Below, piece by piece: positions 1 to 7,002 of a stretch of DNA of 26,822 nt (positions are counted from its first letter, which is position 1; each line of letters starts with the position of its first letter). The notes beneath the pieces were generated by a model. It was given only the letters and a program-made list of their open reading frames with translations, searched no databases and was not told where the DNA came from. Source of the stretch: AP-15 sp036500965 (GTDB lineage Bacteria; Pseudomonadota; Alphaproteobacteria; ATCC43930; CGMCC-115725); the NCBI GenBank assembly GCA_036500965.1, contig DASYBC010000147.1, positions 1 through 26,822 of the forward strand. Direction: 5' to 3'. A program made the position numbers and the translations under genes.

Positions 1-139
1 GTGCAAAAAGCATCGTCGCCGGACTACACTCTGTCGGCATCGGGGACCTCCTCTGCAACCGGATAAGCCTTTGTCGCAGAAGAATTATCCCTCTTTCAGA
101 ACCCCGATGCACTCATCCCGGTGAGATATCCGGGTTAGG
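1..139 (-). mobile_element. Partial insertion sequence, probably IS1380 family, with the first codons of its transposase
   Basis: A leftward start codon (ATG at 38-40) is preceded at about five bases by a strong GGAGG ribosome site (46-51) and opens a frame beginning MPTECSPATMLFA before the window ends. The MPTECS opening resembles transposases of the IS1380 family as I remember them; only 13 codons are visible, so this is recognition by resemblance. On the minus strand the sequence from 139 inward begins CCTAACCCGG, which I read as the likely terminal inverted repeat, placing the element end near 139. The neighbouring integrase debris fits an area that collects mobile DNA. The rest of the transposase and the other terminus lie outside the window. 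Confidence 0.42.
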
Positions 140-299
140 CCGAGAGCCGAGCGGAAGCCATGCTCGATCGCGGCGACGATGAAGGCAGGCACGTTTGGTC
201 GCGGATCAGAACAGCAATCCGGGCGCTACAGGTGCATCGAGGGCCGCGCCGACGCGACGCTCGCCGCGGCGGCAGTCCGAATTGAACGAGCCCAACCAA

Positions 300-802
300 G
301 GACCTCAGGCCCAACGGCACGCGATGCTCGCGCCCAGCCTTCATGCGTGCGGGGCGGCACCGTCCATAGCAGTTCGGCAAGGTCGATCTCGGACCAGTGG
401 GCGCCGATCACTTCACCGGTGCGCGCCGCGGTCAGGATCGCAAACTCGAGAGCCCAGGCGGCGACACCCTGTTGTCGCCTAAGCACGGCCATGAACGCCG
501 CCAGCTCGGCAAAGGACAGCGCCGCGTGGTGCTCGACCCGGCGGACCTTAGTTTTTTTCGGCAACAGGTTCCCGAGATGTCCCGCCACCGCGCCGGGTTC
601 TCGCCTGGCGGTAACCGCGCGCCGCGCCCAATCGAGAACGCTTTCGATGCGCCCTCGCACCCCGGCTCGCTGTTTCCGGCTTTGTCGTCCAGATCGGCTC
701 GACCGCCTTCATAACGAGCGGCGTGTCGATCGCCTGCGCCGGCAGTTCGCCGAGCACCCGATTAGACATAAGCCGCGAGCGTCGACGGCCATTGTGCAGC
801 AT
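300..802 (-). pseudogene. Frameshifted tyrosine recombinase (phage/island integrase) remnant
   Basis: Three minus-strand reading frames together spell an integrase core. From 802 to about 661 the frame reads AIDTPLVMKAVEPIWTTKPETA; from 660 to about 350 it continues RIESVLDWA and then ILTAARTGEVIGAHWSEIDL, which contains the first catalytic arginine region (TAARTGEV); from about 350 to 300 a third frame reads RMKAGREHRVPLG, the stretch that follows the WTVP segment in P4-like integrases. At least two frameshifts are therefore needed, and the C-terminal H-x-x-R and tyrosine region is not recognisable. The remnant lies just past the 3' end of the tRNA-Glu gene and in the same orientation, the usual position of an island integrase. 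It cannot make an active recombinase. I saw no second copy of the tRNA 3' end in this window. The 140-299 segment shows nothing I can name. Confidence 0.72.
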
Positions 803-874
803 GCTTCTGCGATCGCGATACGGGACACAACCGGGACACCGATTGCCGCCTATCCACGTATGCCCTGAAATTAT

Positions 875-950
875 TGGCGTCCCCTACCGGATTCGAACCG
901 GTGTTGCCGCCGTGAGAGGGCGGTGTCCTGGGCCTCTAGACGAAGGGGAC
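875..950 (-). tRNA. tRNA-Glu (anticodon CUC)
   Basis: The 76-base minus-strand sequence folds as a cloverleaf. The acceptor arm pairs GTCCCCT with AGGGGAC, the anticodon stem pairs CCGCC with GGCGG around the loop CTCTCAC, and the T arm contains GGTTCGAATCC. The loop gives anticodon CUC, which reads the glutamate codon GAG. A discriminator G and an encoded CCA end the gene. It sits 15 bases past the mnmA stop and could be co-transcribed with it, or have its own promoter. The integrase remnant downstream suggests that the 3' end served as an attachment site. Confidence 0.95.
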
Positions 951-965
951 GAGGCGCACTCTTGT

Positions 966-2153
966 TTAATAGCGGCTGGCGCTGTCGCGGGCAAGCGCGC
1001 CGCGGCCGCCTGGCGGGCCCGGGCTCGGGGTACGCGCCGGTCGCCGGATCCAGCCGCCGCCCAGCACCCGGTCGCCGTCGTAAAGAACGGCCGCCTGGCC
1101 CGGTGCCGCCGCATGGGCCGGTGCGGCGAACACGAGCTCGGCCTCGCCGGGCACCGCCCCCGGGTAGAGTGTCGCCGGCATCGGCGGCTGCGTCGAGCGC
1201 AGCTTTGCCGCAAGCTCGACCCCCGCCGGGCTCGGCGGCTGCGGCAGCAGCCAATTCAGCTCGCCGAGCGACACCCGGGTCTGGGCTAGTGCCGCACCCG
1301 GTCCGACCACCACCCGGCGCCGCTCCGGCTCGATCGCCAGCACGTGCAGCGGCTCGGCCGCGGCGATCCCCAGCCCCTTGCGCTGGCCGATGGTGAAGCG
1401 GGCGATGCCGCGATGATGGCCGAGCACCCGTCCCTCATGATCGACAATCTCGCCCGGCTCCGCGGCCTCGGGGCGCAGCCGCTCGACCAGATCGGCGTAG
1501 GAGCCCCGCGGGACAAAGCAGATGTCTTGGCTGTCCGGCTTGTCGGCGACGGCGAGGCCAAAACGCCGGGCCAAGGCGCGGGTCTCGTCTTTGGCGAGCC
1601 CGCCCAACGGGAAGCGCAGGAAATCGAGCTCGCCGCGGGTCGTCGCAAACAGGAAATAGCTCTGGTCGCGGGCTGCGTCGCAGGCACGATGCAGCTCGGG
1701 CCCGACTGGGCCGGCCACCCGGCGCACGTAATGCCCGGTTGCCAGCGCCGAGGCGCCCAGATCGTGCGCGGTGCCGAGCAGATCGCGAAACTTGATCCGC
1801 TGGTTGCAGCGGATGCACGGCACCGGAGTTTCGCCGCGGCGGTAGGATTCGGCGAAATCCTCGATCACCTCGGCGCGAAATCGGTCCTCGTAGTCGAGCA
1901 CGTAATGGGCGATGCCGAGGCGCTCGGCGACCCGGGCGGCGTCGTGGATGTCCTGCCCGGCGCAGCACGCCCCCTTCCGCCCGAGCGCCGCGCCGTGATC
2001 GTACAGCTGCAAGGTGATGCCGACGACCTCGAAACCGCGCGCGGCCAGCAATGCCGCCGCCACCGAGGAATCGACCCCGCCCGACATCGCGGCGACGATC
2101 CGGTGGTCTGCCGGATTGCCGGCAAGCCCGATGTCATCAAAAATGTCCGTCAC
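966..2153 (-). CDS. mnmA: tRNA-specific 2-thiouridylase MnmA
   Basis: MnmA activates U34 of the Lys, Glu(UUC) and Gln tRNAs with ATP and installs the 2-thio group with persulfide sulfur passed on from a cysteine desulfurase. The 395-residue protein has the PP-loop SGGVDSS at residues 24-30, the catalytic cysteine in PCIRCN (C113), the partner cysteine in DSQDICF (C212) and the GQRKGLG segment of the central domain, so both redox-active cysteines are present. The C terminus carries a Pro/Gly/Arg-rich tail of about 25 residues after the usual final beta barrel, which is probably unstructured. The gene ends the leftward sulfur-handling block that starts with cysE and includes two desulfurases; co-location with its sulfur donor is sensible. 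The ATG start keeps MnmA at its usual size. Confidence 0.96.
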   Translation of the reverse strand: MTDIFDDIGLAGNPADHRIVAAMSGGVDSSVAAALLAARGFEVVGITLQLYDHGAALGRKGACCAGQDIHDAARVAERLGIAHYVLDYEDRFRAEVIEDFAESYRRGETPVPCIRCNQRIKFRDLLGTAHDLGASALATGHYVRRVAGPVGPELHRACDAARDQSYFLFATTRGELDFLRFPLGGLAKDETRALARRFGLAVADKPDSQDICFVPRGSYADLVERLRPEAAEPGEIVDHEGRVLGHHRGIARFTIGQRKGLGIAAAEPLHVLAIEPERRRVVVGPGAALAQTRVSLGELNWLLPQPPSPAGVELAAKLRSTQPPMPATLYPGAVPGEAELVFAAPAHAAAPGQAAVLYDGDRVLGGGWIRRPARTPSPGPPGGRGALARDSASRY

Positions 2154-2213
2154 ATGGCGACTATAGAGCTGCGCTATCGGCTTGCAACCGGGTCCGAGCG
2201 ATGCCGGCCGGCT

Positions 2214-2645
2214 TCAGCCGGACAAAGCGCGCTCGATCGCCGCTGCCAGATCGCGAGATCGATAAGGCTTATGCACAAAGACCTCGTCCGGCGCCGGCAA
2301 GCGCTGCCGCAGCGCGGCGTGTCCGACATAGCCCGAGGTAAACACAATCTTGACCGCGGGATCGAGCCGCCGTGCCTTCTCGGCCAGAGCGAGGCCGTCG
2401 AGCTTCCCGGGCATCACCAGATCGGTAAAGATCAAGTCGATCCCGCGTTCGGCTTTGAGGATGGCGAGAGCGGCGTCGCCGCTCGCCGCCACCATCGTTC
2501 GATAACCCAAAAATTCGAGAAAATCGGCGGCGAGCTCGCGCAGCTCGGGATCGTCCTCAACGACGAGAACATTGACCGCCCCCGCCGTCTTGCCTGCCCG
2601 AGACGCTGACACGTAAAGCCTCGCCAGCGACGCCAATTGCGTCAT
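2214..2645 (-). CDS. Stand-alone response-regulator receiver (CheY-like) protein
   Basis: The protein is 143 residues and almost entirely one receiver domain. The acidic pocket is ED-D at residues 30-32, the phospho-accepting aspartate is D75 in FTDLVMPG, the switch threonine/serine is in VFTSGY (about 103-104) and the conserved lysine is K126 in HKPY. There is no output domain. The wording VLVVEDDPELRELAADFL and VFTSGY is closest to receivers found at the C terminus of hybrid histidine kinases, so it may act in a phosphorelay or by protein contact. The first 24 residues precede the domain and may not be translated; GTG at 2612 is another possible start. No kinase gene is nearby, so the partner is unknown. 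Confidence 0.85.
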   Translation of the reverse strand: MTQLASLARLYVSASRAGKTAGAVNVLVVEDDPELRELAADFLEFLGYRTMVAASGDAALAILKAERGIDLIFTDLVMPGKLDGLALAEKARRLDPAVKIVFTSGYVGHAALRQRLPAPDEVFVHKPYRSRDLAAAIERALSG

Positions 2646-2713
2646 GACGGGTCAACACCGGGGTCGCGCGCGAATTCCCGACCAGGCACGCCGGCGCCGC
2701 AGGTATGGACAAG

Positions 2714-3054
2714 CTACCGTGCGGCCGCAAGCCCCATCTGCCAGAAATCGGCTTCGAGCCTCGCGGCGGTCGAAACCGCGGCGGCGAGGGCGGCAAACCG
2801 TGCTTCTCCGCCGCGCCGCGCGAATTGCTGGTCGAGCGCCGCCTCGGCCTCCCCGGCCAGGCCCTGATACTCGGCGCCGGCGTGCATTTCGAGCCACTCG
2901 CGGTAGCGGTTGGCCTCAAGCCGCGTCGCCGGGTCGGCCATGCGCTCGGCCGCGATCACGGCGTAGCCGATGACGCATGGGACAAGCGCCGTTTCGAGGT
3001 CGAGCCTGTCGCCAGCCAACCCGCGGTCGAGCATAAAGCGGGTACATCGGACAT
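2714..3054 (-). pseudogene. C-terminal remnant of a TenA-family (thiaminase II-like) protein
   Basis: The frame reads FMLDRGLAGDRLDLETALVP, then CVIGYAVIAAERMADP, NRYREWLEMHAGAEYQGLA and finally RLEADFWQMGLAA. These match the second half of TenA/THI-4 proteins, including the ALxPC-x-x-GY segment and the ending LExxFWxMGL. TenA proteins are about 220 residues and hydrolyse aminopyrimidines or thiamine; only about 110 residues remain here. Reading further upstream in the same frame runs into the ferredoxin gene and gives no recognisable TenA N-terminal half. The only in-frame ATG inside the homologous part is at 3034. I read it as a truncated, non-functional copy, although a short translated product is not excluded. 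Confidence 0.6.
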
Positions 3055-3069
3055 GCGCCGGCCGCAGCT

Positions 3070-3402
3070 TCAGCCGAGCAGCAGGTTGCGGGTCGCCGCG
3101 GGCAGCCGCACCGTCAGCCCGTCGAGCTCCTCGGTGATAACGATCTGGCAACCCAGGCGCGAGGTCTTGGAGAGGTTGAAGGCGAGGTCGAGCATGTCAT
3201 CCTCGTCCTCGCTCGCCGCGTCGAGCCGGTCGTACCATTCGGGATCGACAATGACGTGGCAGGTCGAGCAGGCGAGCGATCCCTCGCACGCCCCTTCGAT
3301 GTCGATGCCGTGGCGATGGGCGATTTCGAGCACCGACAGCCCGACCGGGGCATCGACTTCGCGCCGCGCGCCGTCGCGCTCGACAAAGACCATTTTCGGC
3401 AT
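3070..3402 (-). CDS. fdx: Isc-type [2Fe-2S] ferredoxin
   Basis: The protein is 110 residues, the normal size for the adrenodoxin-like ferredoxin of Isc operons. The cluster ligands are visible as ACEGSLACSTC (C-x5-C-x2-C, about residues 39-48) and the distal cysteine in RLGCQI. The acidic helix with SEDEDDMLDLA is typical of the group, which passes electrons to the scaffold during Fe-S assembly. Its ATG overlaps the stop of the HscA-like gene by one base (TGATG), so translation is probably coupled. In canonical clusters fdx directly follows hscA, which supports reading the upstream gene as a shortened HscA. Confidence 0.93.
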   Translation of the reverse strand: MPKMVFVERDGARREVDAPVGLSVLEIAHRHGIDIEGACEGSLACSTCHVIVDPEWYDRLDAASEDEDDMLDLAFNLSKTSRLGCQIVITEELDGLTVRLPAATRNLLLG

Positions 3403-3869
3403 CAGCCGAGATCGGTGCCGGCCCCGCCCGGCTCCGGCCGCGGCGCCAGATCCTCGGCGAGGAGCGCGGCGGCAAGCCCCGGGGCGGCGCCCGGCTGCAG
3501 CTCAGCCGCCGCGACGAGCCGCAGGACCATGAGCCCGGCTTGCCCGGCGGCCTCGGTCAGACGCGTCGCAGCCGTGCTGTCCACGGCCGACGCGACGATG
3601 ACCGTATGCGTCGCCGGCCGGGCGAGCGCGCGTTCCGCCCGCAGCCGCGCCCTGATAAACAGCTCCGTCCATTGGTCAATGCCGGCATCCGGGCTGGGCA
3701 CCGGCAAATCCTGCTCGAATCCCTCGCGATCCTCGAGCACCACAGGGTTGCCGCCGACCGACACCGCCACCAACGCCCTGGCGCCGCCGAGGTCGATGCC
3801 GATCGCCATCCCGGGAAGACCCGGATCGGCCGGGCCGCCCTCCGGCTCCTCGATCTGAAACAGCTTCAC
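3402..3869 (-). CDS. Severely shortened HscA-like (Hsp70-family) protein
   Basis: The 155-residue product opens with KLFQIEEPE and then AIGIDLGGARALVAVS, which aligns with the HscA opening (LLQIxEPG ... GIDLGTTNSLVA). Later, residues 89-120 (TVIVASAV, AGLMVLRLV) match the Hsp70 stretch with VITVPAYF and AGLxVLRL. Full HscA has about 600 residues with an ATPase domain and a substrate-binding domain; only pieces of ATPase lobe I remain here. The phosphate-binding DLGTTNS is altered to DLGGARA, so ATPase activity is doubtful. The gene nevertheless has an intact frame, a GTG start, a 21-base gap after iscA and a one-base overlap with fdx, so it looks translated. It could be an eroding relic or a repurposed small partner of IscA or ferredoxin. 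Confidence 0.7.
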   Translation of the reverse strand: MKLFQIEEPEGGPADPGLPGMAIGIDLGGARALVAVSVGGNPVVLEDREGFEQDLPVPSPDAGIDQWTELFIRARLRAERALARPATHTVIVASAVDSTAATRLTEAAGQAGLMVLRLVAAAELQPGAAPGLAAALLAEDLAPRPEPGGAGTDLG

Positions 3870-3890
3870 GCGAAACCCGACCGCAACGGC

Positions 3891-4232
3891 CTAGACATGA
3901 AACGACTCGCCGCAGCCGCAGCGGCCCTTTTCGTTTGGGTTGCGAAAGGTAAAGCCGTTTTGCAGCTTTTCCTCGACGTAATCCATCTCGGTGCCGAGGA
4001 TGAACATCACCGCCTTCGGATCGATCAGCACGGTGACACCCTTGTCTTCGACGACCTCGTCGAACTTGCCCTTCTCGTCGGCGTATTCGAGCGTGTAGCT
4101 GAGCCCCGAGCAGCCGCGCGCGCGCACCCCAATCCGCACCCCCGCCGACGGCTTGCCGCGCTTGGCCAGCAGCGCCTGGATCCGCTGCGCCGCGGCTTCC
4201 GTCACCATCATGGCCTGCGTTCTCGCCCTCAT
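3891..4232 (-). CDS. iscA: A-type iron-sulfur carrier protein IscA
   Basis: The protein belongs to the HesB/IscA family. It has the three cluster-binding cysteines: one in RGCSGLSY and two in the C-terminal GRCGCGESF, in the family's usual C...C-x-C spacing. A-type carriers receive or store 2Fe-2S and 4Fe-4S clusters and hand them to apo-proteins. I chose the ATG at 4232 (113 residues) because GGAG lies six bases upstream; an upstream TTG at 4259 and an internal ATG pair at about 4211 are alternatives. The gene lies about 30 bases after iscS. No iscU scaffold gene lies between them, where most Isc operons carry one. Confidence 0.93.
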   Translation of the reverse strand: MRARTQAMMVTEAAAQRIQALLAKRGKPSAGVRIGVRARGCSGLSYTLEYADEKGKFDEVVEDKGVTVLIDPKAVMFILGTEMDYVEEKLQNGFTFRNPNEKGRCGCGESFHV

Positions 4233-4261
4233 CCGCTTCTCCAACCGATGCTCTTGCAAGG

Positions 4262-5509
4262 TTATGTGGGTATTGCGCCGCGTTGGCGCTCTATTTTGCT
4301 GTCGGCGGCGAGGCGCTGCGCTGCCGCGGCCAGCGCATCGACCGCGAAATCGATTTCGGCGGCGGTGTTGAAGCGGCCGATGCCGATGCGGATCGCCGAA
4401 TTGGCGACCGCGTCGGAAAGCCCGAGCGCGCGCAGCACATAGGACGGCTCGATCGTCGCCGAGGTGCAGGCCGAGCCGGTCGAGATCGCGATCGATGGGC
4501 AGGCCTCGATCAGCGCCGGTGCCTCGATCCCCGGAAAGCTCAAATTAAGGTTGCCCGCCAAGCGCTGCTCGGCGTCGCCGTTGAGGTGGAGCCCGGAAAC
4601 TCGCCGCTCGAGCCCGCGATATAGCCGATCGCGCAGCTGTTGCAGCCGCTCCCCCTCTTCTTTCATCTCGGTCATGGCGATTGCCGCGGCGCGGCCGAGC
4701 CCAACGCAGAGCGGGGTCGGTAAGGTGCCGGAGCGCAGCCCGCGCTCCTGTCCGCCGCCATCGATTAGCGGCAGCAAGCGCACCCGCGGACGCCGCCGCC
4801 GGATATAGAGCGCGCCGACGCCTTTTGGCCCATAGACCTTATGGCCGGAGATCGACATCAGATCGATCTGCATCGCCTCGACATCGAGCGGGAGCTTGCC
4901 CACGGCTTGGGCAGCGTCGCTGTGCAGCAGCACACCCTTCCGATGGCACAGCGCGCCGATTTCGGCGAGCGGCTGGATCACGCCGATCTCGTTGTGCGCC
5001 GCCATGACCGAGGCCAGCAAGGTGCGCTCGGTCAGCGCCGCCGCCAATTTGTCGAGGTCCACCAGCCCATTGGGCTCGACCGGCAGATAGACGACCTCGA
5101 ACCCTTCGCGCTCAAGCTGCGCGCAGCTTTCGAGCACGCATTTGTGCTCGGTGGCCAAGGTCACGATCCGGTCTCGCGGCATGTCGCCCTGGGGATGCGC
5201 GCGCGCGAACCGGGCCGCCCCTTTGATCGCGAGATTGTTTGCTTCGGTCGCGCCCGAGGTGAACACGATTTCGCGCGGGTCGGCATGGATCAGCGCCGCA
5301 AGCTCGGAGCGCGCGCGCTCAACCGCTTCGGCGCCGATCCGTCCATAGAGGTGGCTGGTGCTGTGCGGATTGCCGAAATCCTCGGTGAAATAGGGCAGCA
5401 TCACTTCCAGCACGCGCGGATCGACGCGCGTCGAGGACTGATTGTCGAGATAGATCGGCAACTTGTTCGCGCCGTCGGGGCGGAACGCCTGGCCGGATGT
5501 TGGGGTCAT
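4262..5509 (-). CDS. iscS: Cysteine desulfurase IscS
   Basis: This PLP enzyme removes sulfur from L-cysteine as a persulfide for Fe-S assembly and tRNA thiolation. The 415-residue protein starts its fold at IYLDNQSSTRVDPRV. It shows the PLP-contacting EHK (H122), the Schiff-base lysine in SGHKVYGPKG (K224) and the active-site cysteine in STGSACTSA (C348) on the long mobile loop typical of group I (IscS/NifS) enzymes. The C terminus lacks the extreme tail of E. coli IscS that contacts IscU, consistent with the missing iscU here, although that tail is variable. Its ATG overlaps the stop of the upstream desulfurase by four bases (ATGA). Confidence 0.96.
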   Translation of the reverse strand: MTPTSGQAFRPDGANKLPIYLDNQSSTRVDPRVLEVMLPYFTEDFGNPHSTSHLYGRIGAEAVERARSELAALIHADPREIVFTSGATEANNLAIKGAARFARAHPQGDMPRDRIVTLATEHKCVLESCAQLEREGFEVVYLPVEPNGLVDLDKLAAALTERTLLASVMAAHNEIGVIQPLAEIGALCHRKGVLLHSDAAQAVGKLPLDVEAMQIDLMSISGHKVYGPKGVGALYIRRRRPRVRLLPLIDGGGQERGLRSGTLPTPLCVGLGRAAAIAMTEMKEEGERLQQLRDRLYRGLERRVSGLHLNGDAEQRLAGNLNLSFPGIEAPALIEACPSIAISTGSACTSATIEPSYVLRALGLSDAVANSAIRIGIGRFNTAAEIDFAVDALAAAAQRLAADSKIERQRGAIPT

Positions 5510-6651
5510 GCCGCGCGCGCCTCCTCGGCACCGCCGCGCCGGCGGCGGTAGAGCGCCGTCCAGGATTGCAGAAAATGGGCCGCATCGGCCTCGGTCGAGC
5601 CCCAGCCGAGGCTGACCCGGATCGTCGAGCGGGCGATATCGGCCGAGGCGCCCATCGCTGCCAGCACATGGCTCGGCCCGACCTTGCCCGACGAGCAGGC
5701 GGCGCCGGCGCTGACCATGACGCCATCGAGATCGAGCGCGATGATCTGGGTTTCCGCAGCAACGCCGGGCATCGCGATCGCCGTGGTGTTGGGCAGGCGG
5801 GGCGCTGCAGCGCCAACCACAACGGCCTCAGGCGCAATCGCGCCAATCTCGGCCTCCAGCCCGTCACGCAGCCGGCGAACCCGGTCATAGACCGCTATCT
5901 CGGCGGCGGCGGCTTCGGCCGCGGCGGCAAACCCGGCGATCCCGATCAGGTTCTCGGTGCCGGCGCGGCGTCCGCGCTCCTGGCCGCCGCCGCGCAGCAG
6001 CGGCAGCGGGTCGAGCCCGCCAATCGCGACCAGCGCGCCGGTTCCGGGCGGGCCGCCGAGCTTATGCGCCGAGAGGGTGACGAGATCCGCCCCGATTGCG
6101 AAGGCGTCGAGCGGGATCTTGCCGGCGGCCTGCACTGCATCGCAATGCAACAACGCGCCGCGCGCATGCGCCAGCGCCGCAATCGCGGCCACCGGCTGGA
6201 TCACCCCGGTCTCGTTGTTGGCGAGCATGACCGAAACCAGAGCCGGGCTCGAACGCGCGGAAAGCATGCTTTCGAGCGCATCGAGCCGGACGATTCCATC
6301 GCGATCGACCGGGATCTGCTCGGCTTGGTGGATCGCGCGCAACACCGAATCATGCTCGACCGCTGACACCAGCGCGCGTTCGCGCCCGGCCCCCAGCAAG
6401 GCCAGATGGTTCGCCTCGGTGCCGCCGCTGACAAAAGTGACGCCGTCGCTCGTTGCGCCGACCAGCGCTGCGACTGCCGCACGGGCGCGCTCGACCGCGG
6501 CGCGCGCCGCCCGGCCCCACCGGTGCACCGACGAAGGATTGCCGCAATGCGACATCGCTGCGGCCATTGCCGCCGCCGCTTCGGGGCGCAGCGGCGCGGT
6601 GGCGTTCCAGTCGAGATAGGTCTCCTTCCGAGGCATAGTGCTGCTGCTCAC
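5506..6651 (-). CDS. Second cysteine desulfurase, NifS-like (aminotransferase class V)
   Basis: This is a class V PLP enzyme with the opening TYLDWNATAPLRPEA, VEHDSV for cofactor contact, the lysine in LSAHKLGGPPG (about K192 from the ATG at 6636) and the reactive cysteine in SAGAACSSGKVGPSHVL (about C314). All desulfurase catalytic elements are present, but the protein is clearly diverged from the IscS encoded directly downstream. In alphaproteobacteria such a gene often follows the Rrf2 regulator. The start is uncertain: GTG at 6651 overlaps the regulator stop by four bases (GTGA), whereas ATG at 6636 gives a tighter N terminus. It probably supplies sulfur to a different acceptor from IscS, but the acceptor is not visible. 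Confidence 0.9.
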   Translation of the reverse strand: MSSSTMPRKETYLDWNATAPLRPEAAAAMAAAMSHCGNPSSVHRWGRAARAAVERARAAVAALVGATSDGVTFVSGGTEANHLALLGAGRERALVSAVEHDSVLRAIHQAEQIPVDRDGIVRLDALESMLSARSSPALVSVMLANNETGVIQPVAAIAALAHARGALLHCDAVQAAGKIPLDAFAIGADLVTLSAHKLGGPPGTGALVAIGGLDPLPLLRGGGQERGRRAGTENLIGIAGFAAAAEAAAAEIAVYDRVRRLRDGLEAEIGAIAPEAVVVGAAAPRLPNTTAIAMPGVAAETQIIALDLDGVMVSAGAACSSGKVGPSHVLAAMGASADIARSTIRVSLGWGSTEADAAHFLQSWTALYRRRRGGAEEARAA

Positions 6652-6992
6652 GGGCTTCCGGCCGCCGCGGCATCGCCGCCGGCAAAGGTTGCGCAACGGC
6701 TCCGTCCGCGGGTCGCGAGCACGCGGCGCTCGCAACCATCATCGACCGCCAAAATCACCTCGGCGATCCGCATCGCGCCGCGGTTACGGCCGAGCAGGCG
6801 GCCGCCGCCCGGCCCGCGCACGCTTTTGACGAGACCGCTGTTGCGCAGCATCGCAAACAGCTGATCGAGATAGGAGAGCACGATCTCCTGACGCTCGGCG
6901 ATCTCGGCGAGCGGCACCGGATCGCCACCGTTGCGCTGGGCAAGATCGACCATTGCCATGACCGCGTAGCGCCCTTTGGTGCTGAGCCTCAT
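6648..6992 (-). CDS. Rrf2-family transcriptional regulator, IscR-like, shortened and without the usual cluster cysteines
   Basis: The start MRLSTKGRYAVMAMVDLA and the wing segment SVRGPGGGRLLGR are the winged-helix DNA-binding domain of IscR-type Rrf2 proteins. I chose the ATG at 6992, which gives this standard opening; the longer frame upstream overlaps cysE. IscR normally has about 150-160 residues and three cysteines spaced C-x5-C-x5-C that hold a 2Fe-2S cluster. This protein stops at 114 residues and has only C87 and C100, thirteen apart, in a tail unlike IscR. It lies 10 bases after cysE and overlaps the next desulfurase by four bases. It may regulate this operon as an apo-protein, or be a decaying regulator. 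Confidence 0.85.
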   Translation of the reverse strand: MRLSTKGRYAVMAMVDLAQRNGGDPVPLAEIAERQEIVLSYLDQLFAMLRNSGLVKSVRGPGGGRLLGRNRGAMRIAEVILAVDDGCERRVLATRGRSRCATFAGGDAAAAGSP

Positions 6993-7002
6993 GCCGCGAT
7001 TC

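Noticed and set aside
1344..2609. 421-codon plus-strand frame across mnmA and the receiver gene
   Set aside because: mnmA and the receiver gene on the other strand have complete catalytic motifs; the plus frame has none.
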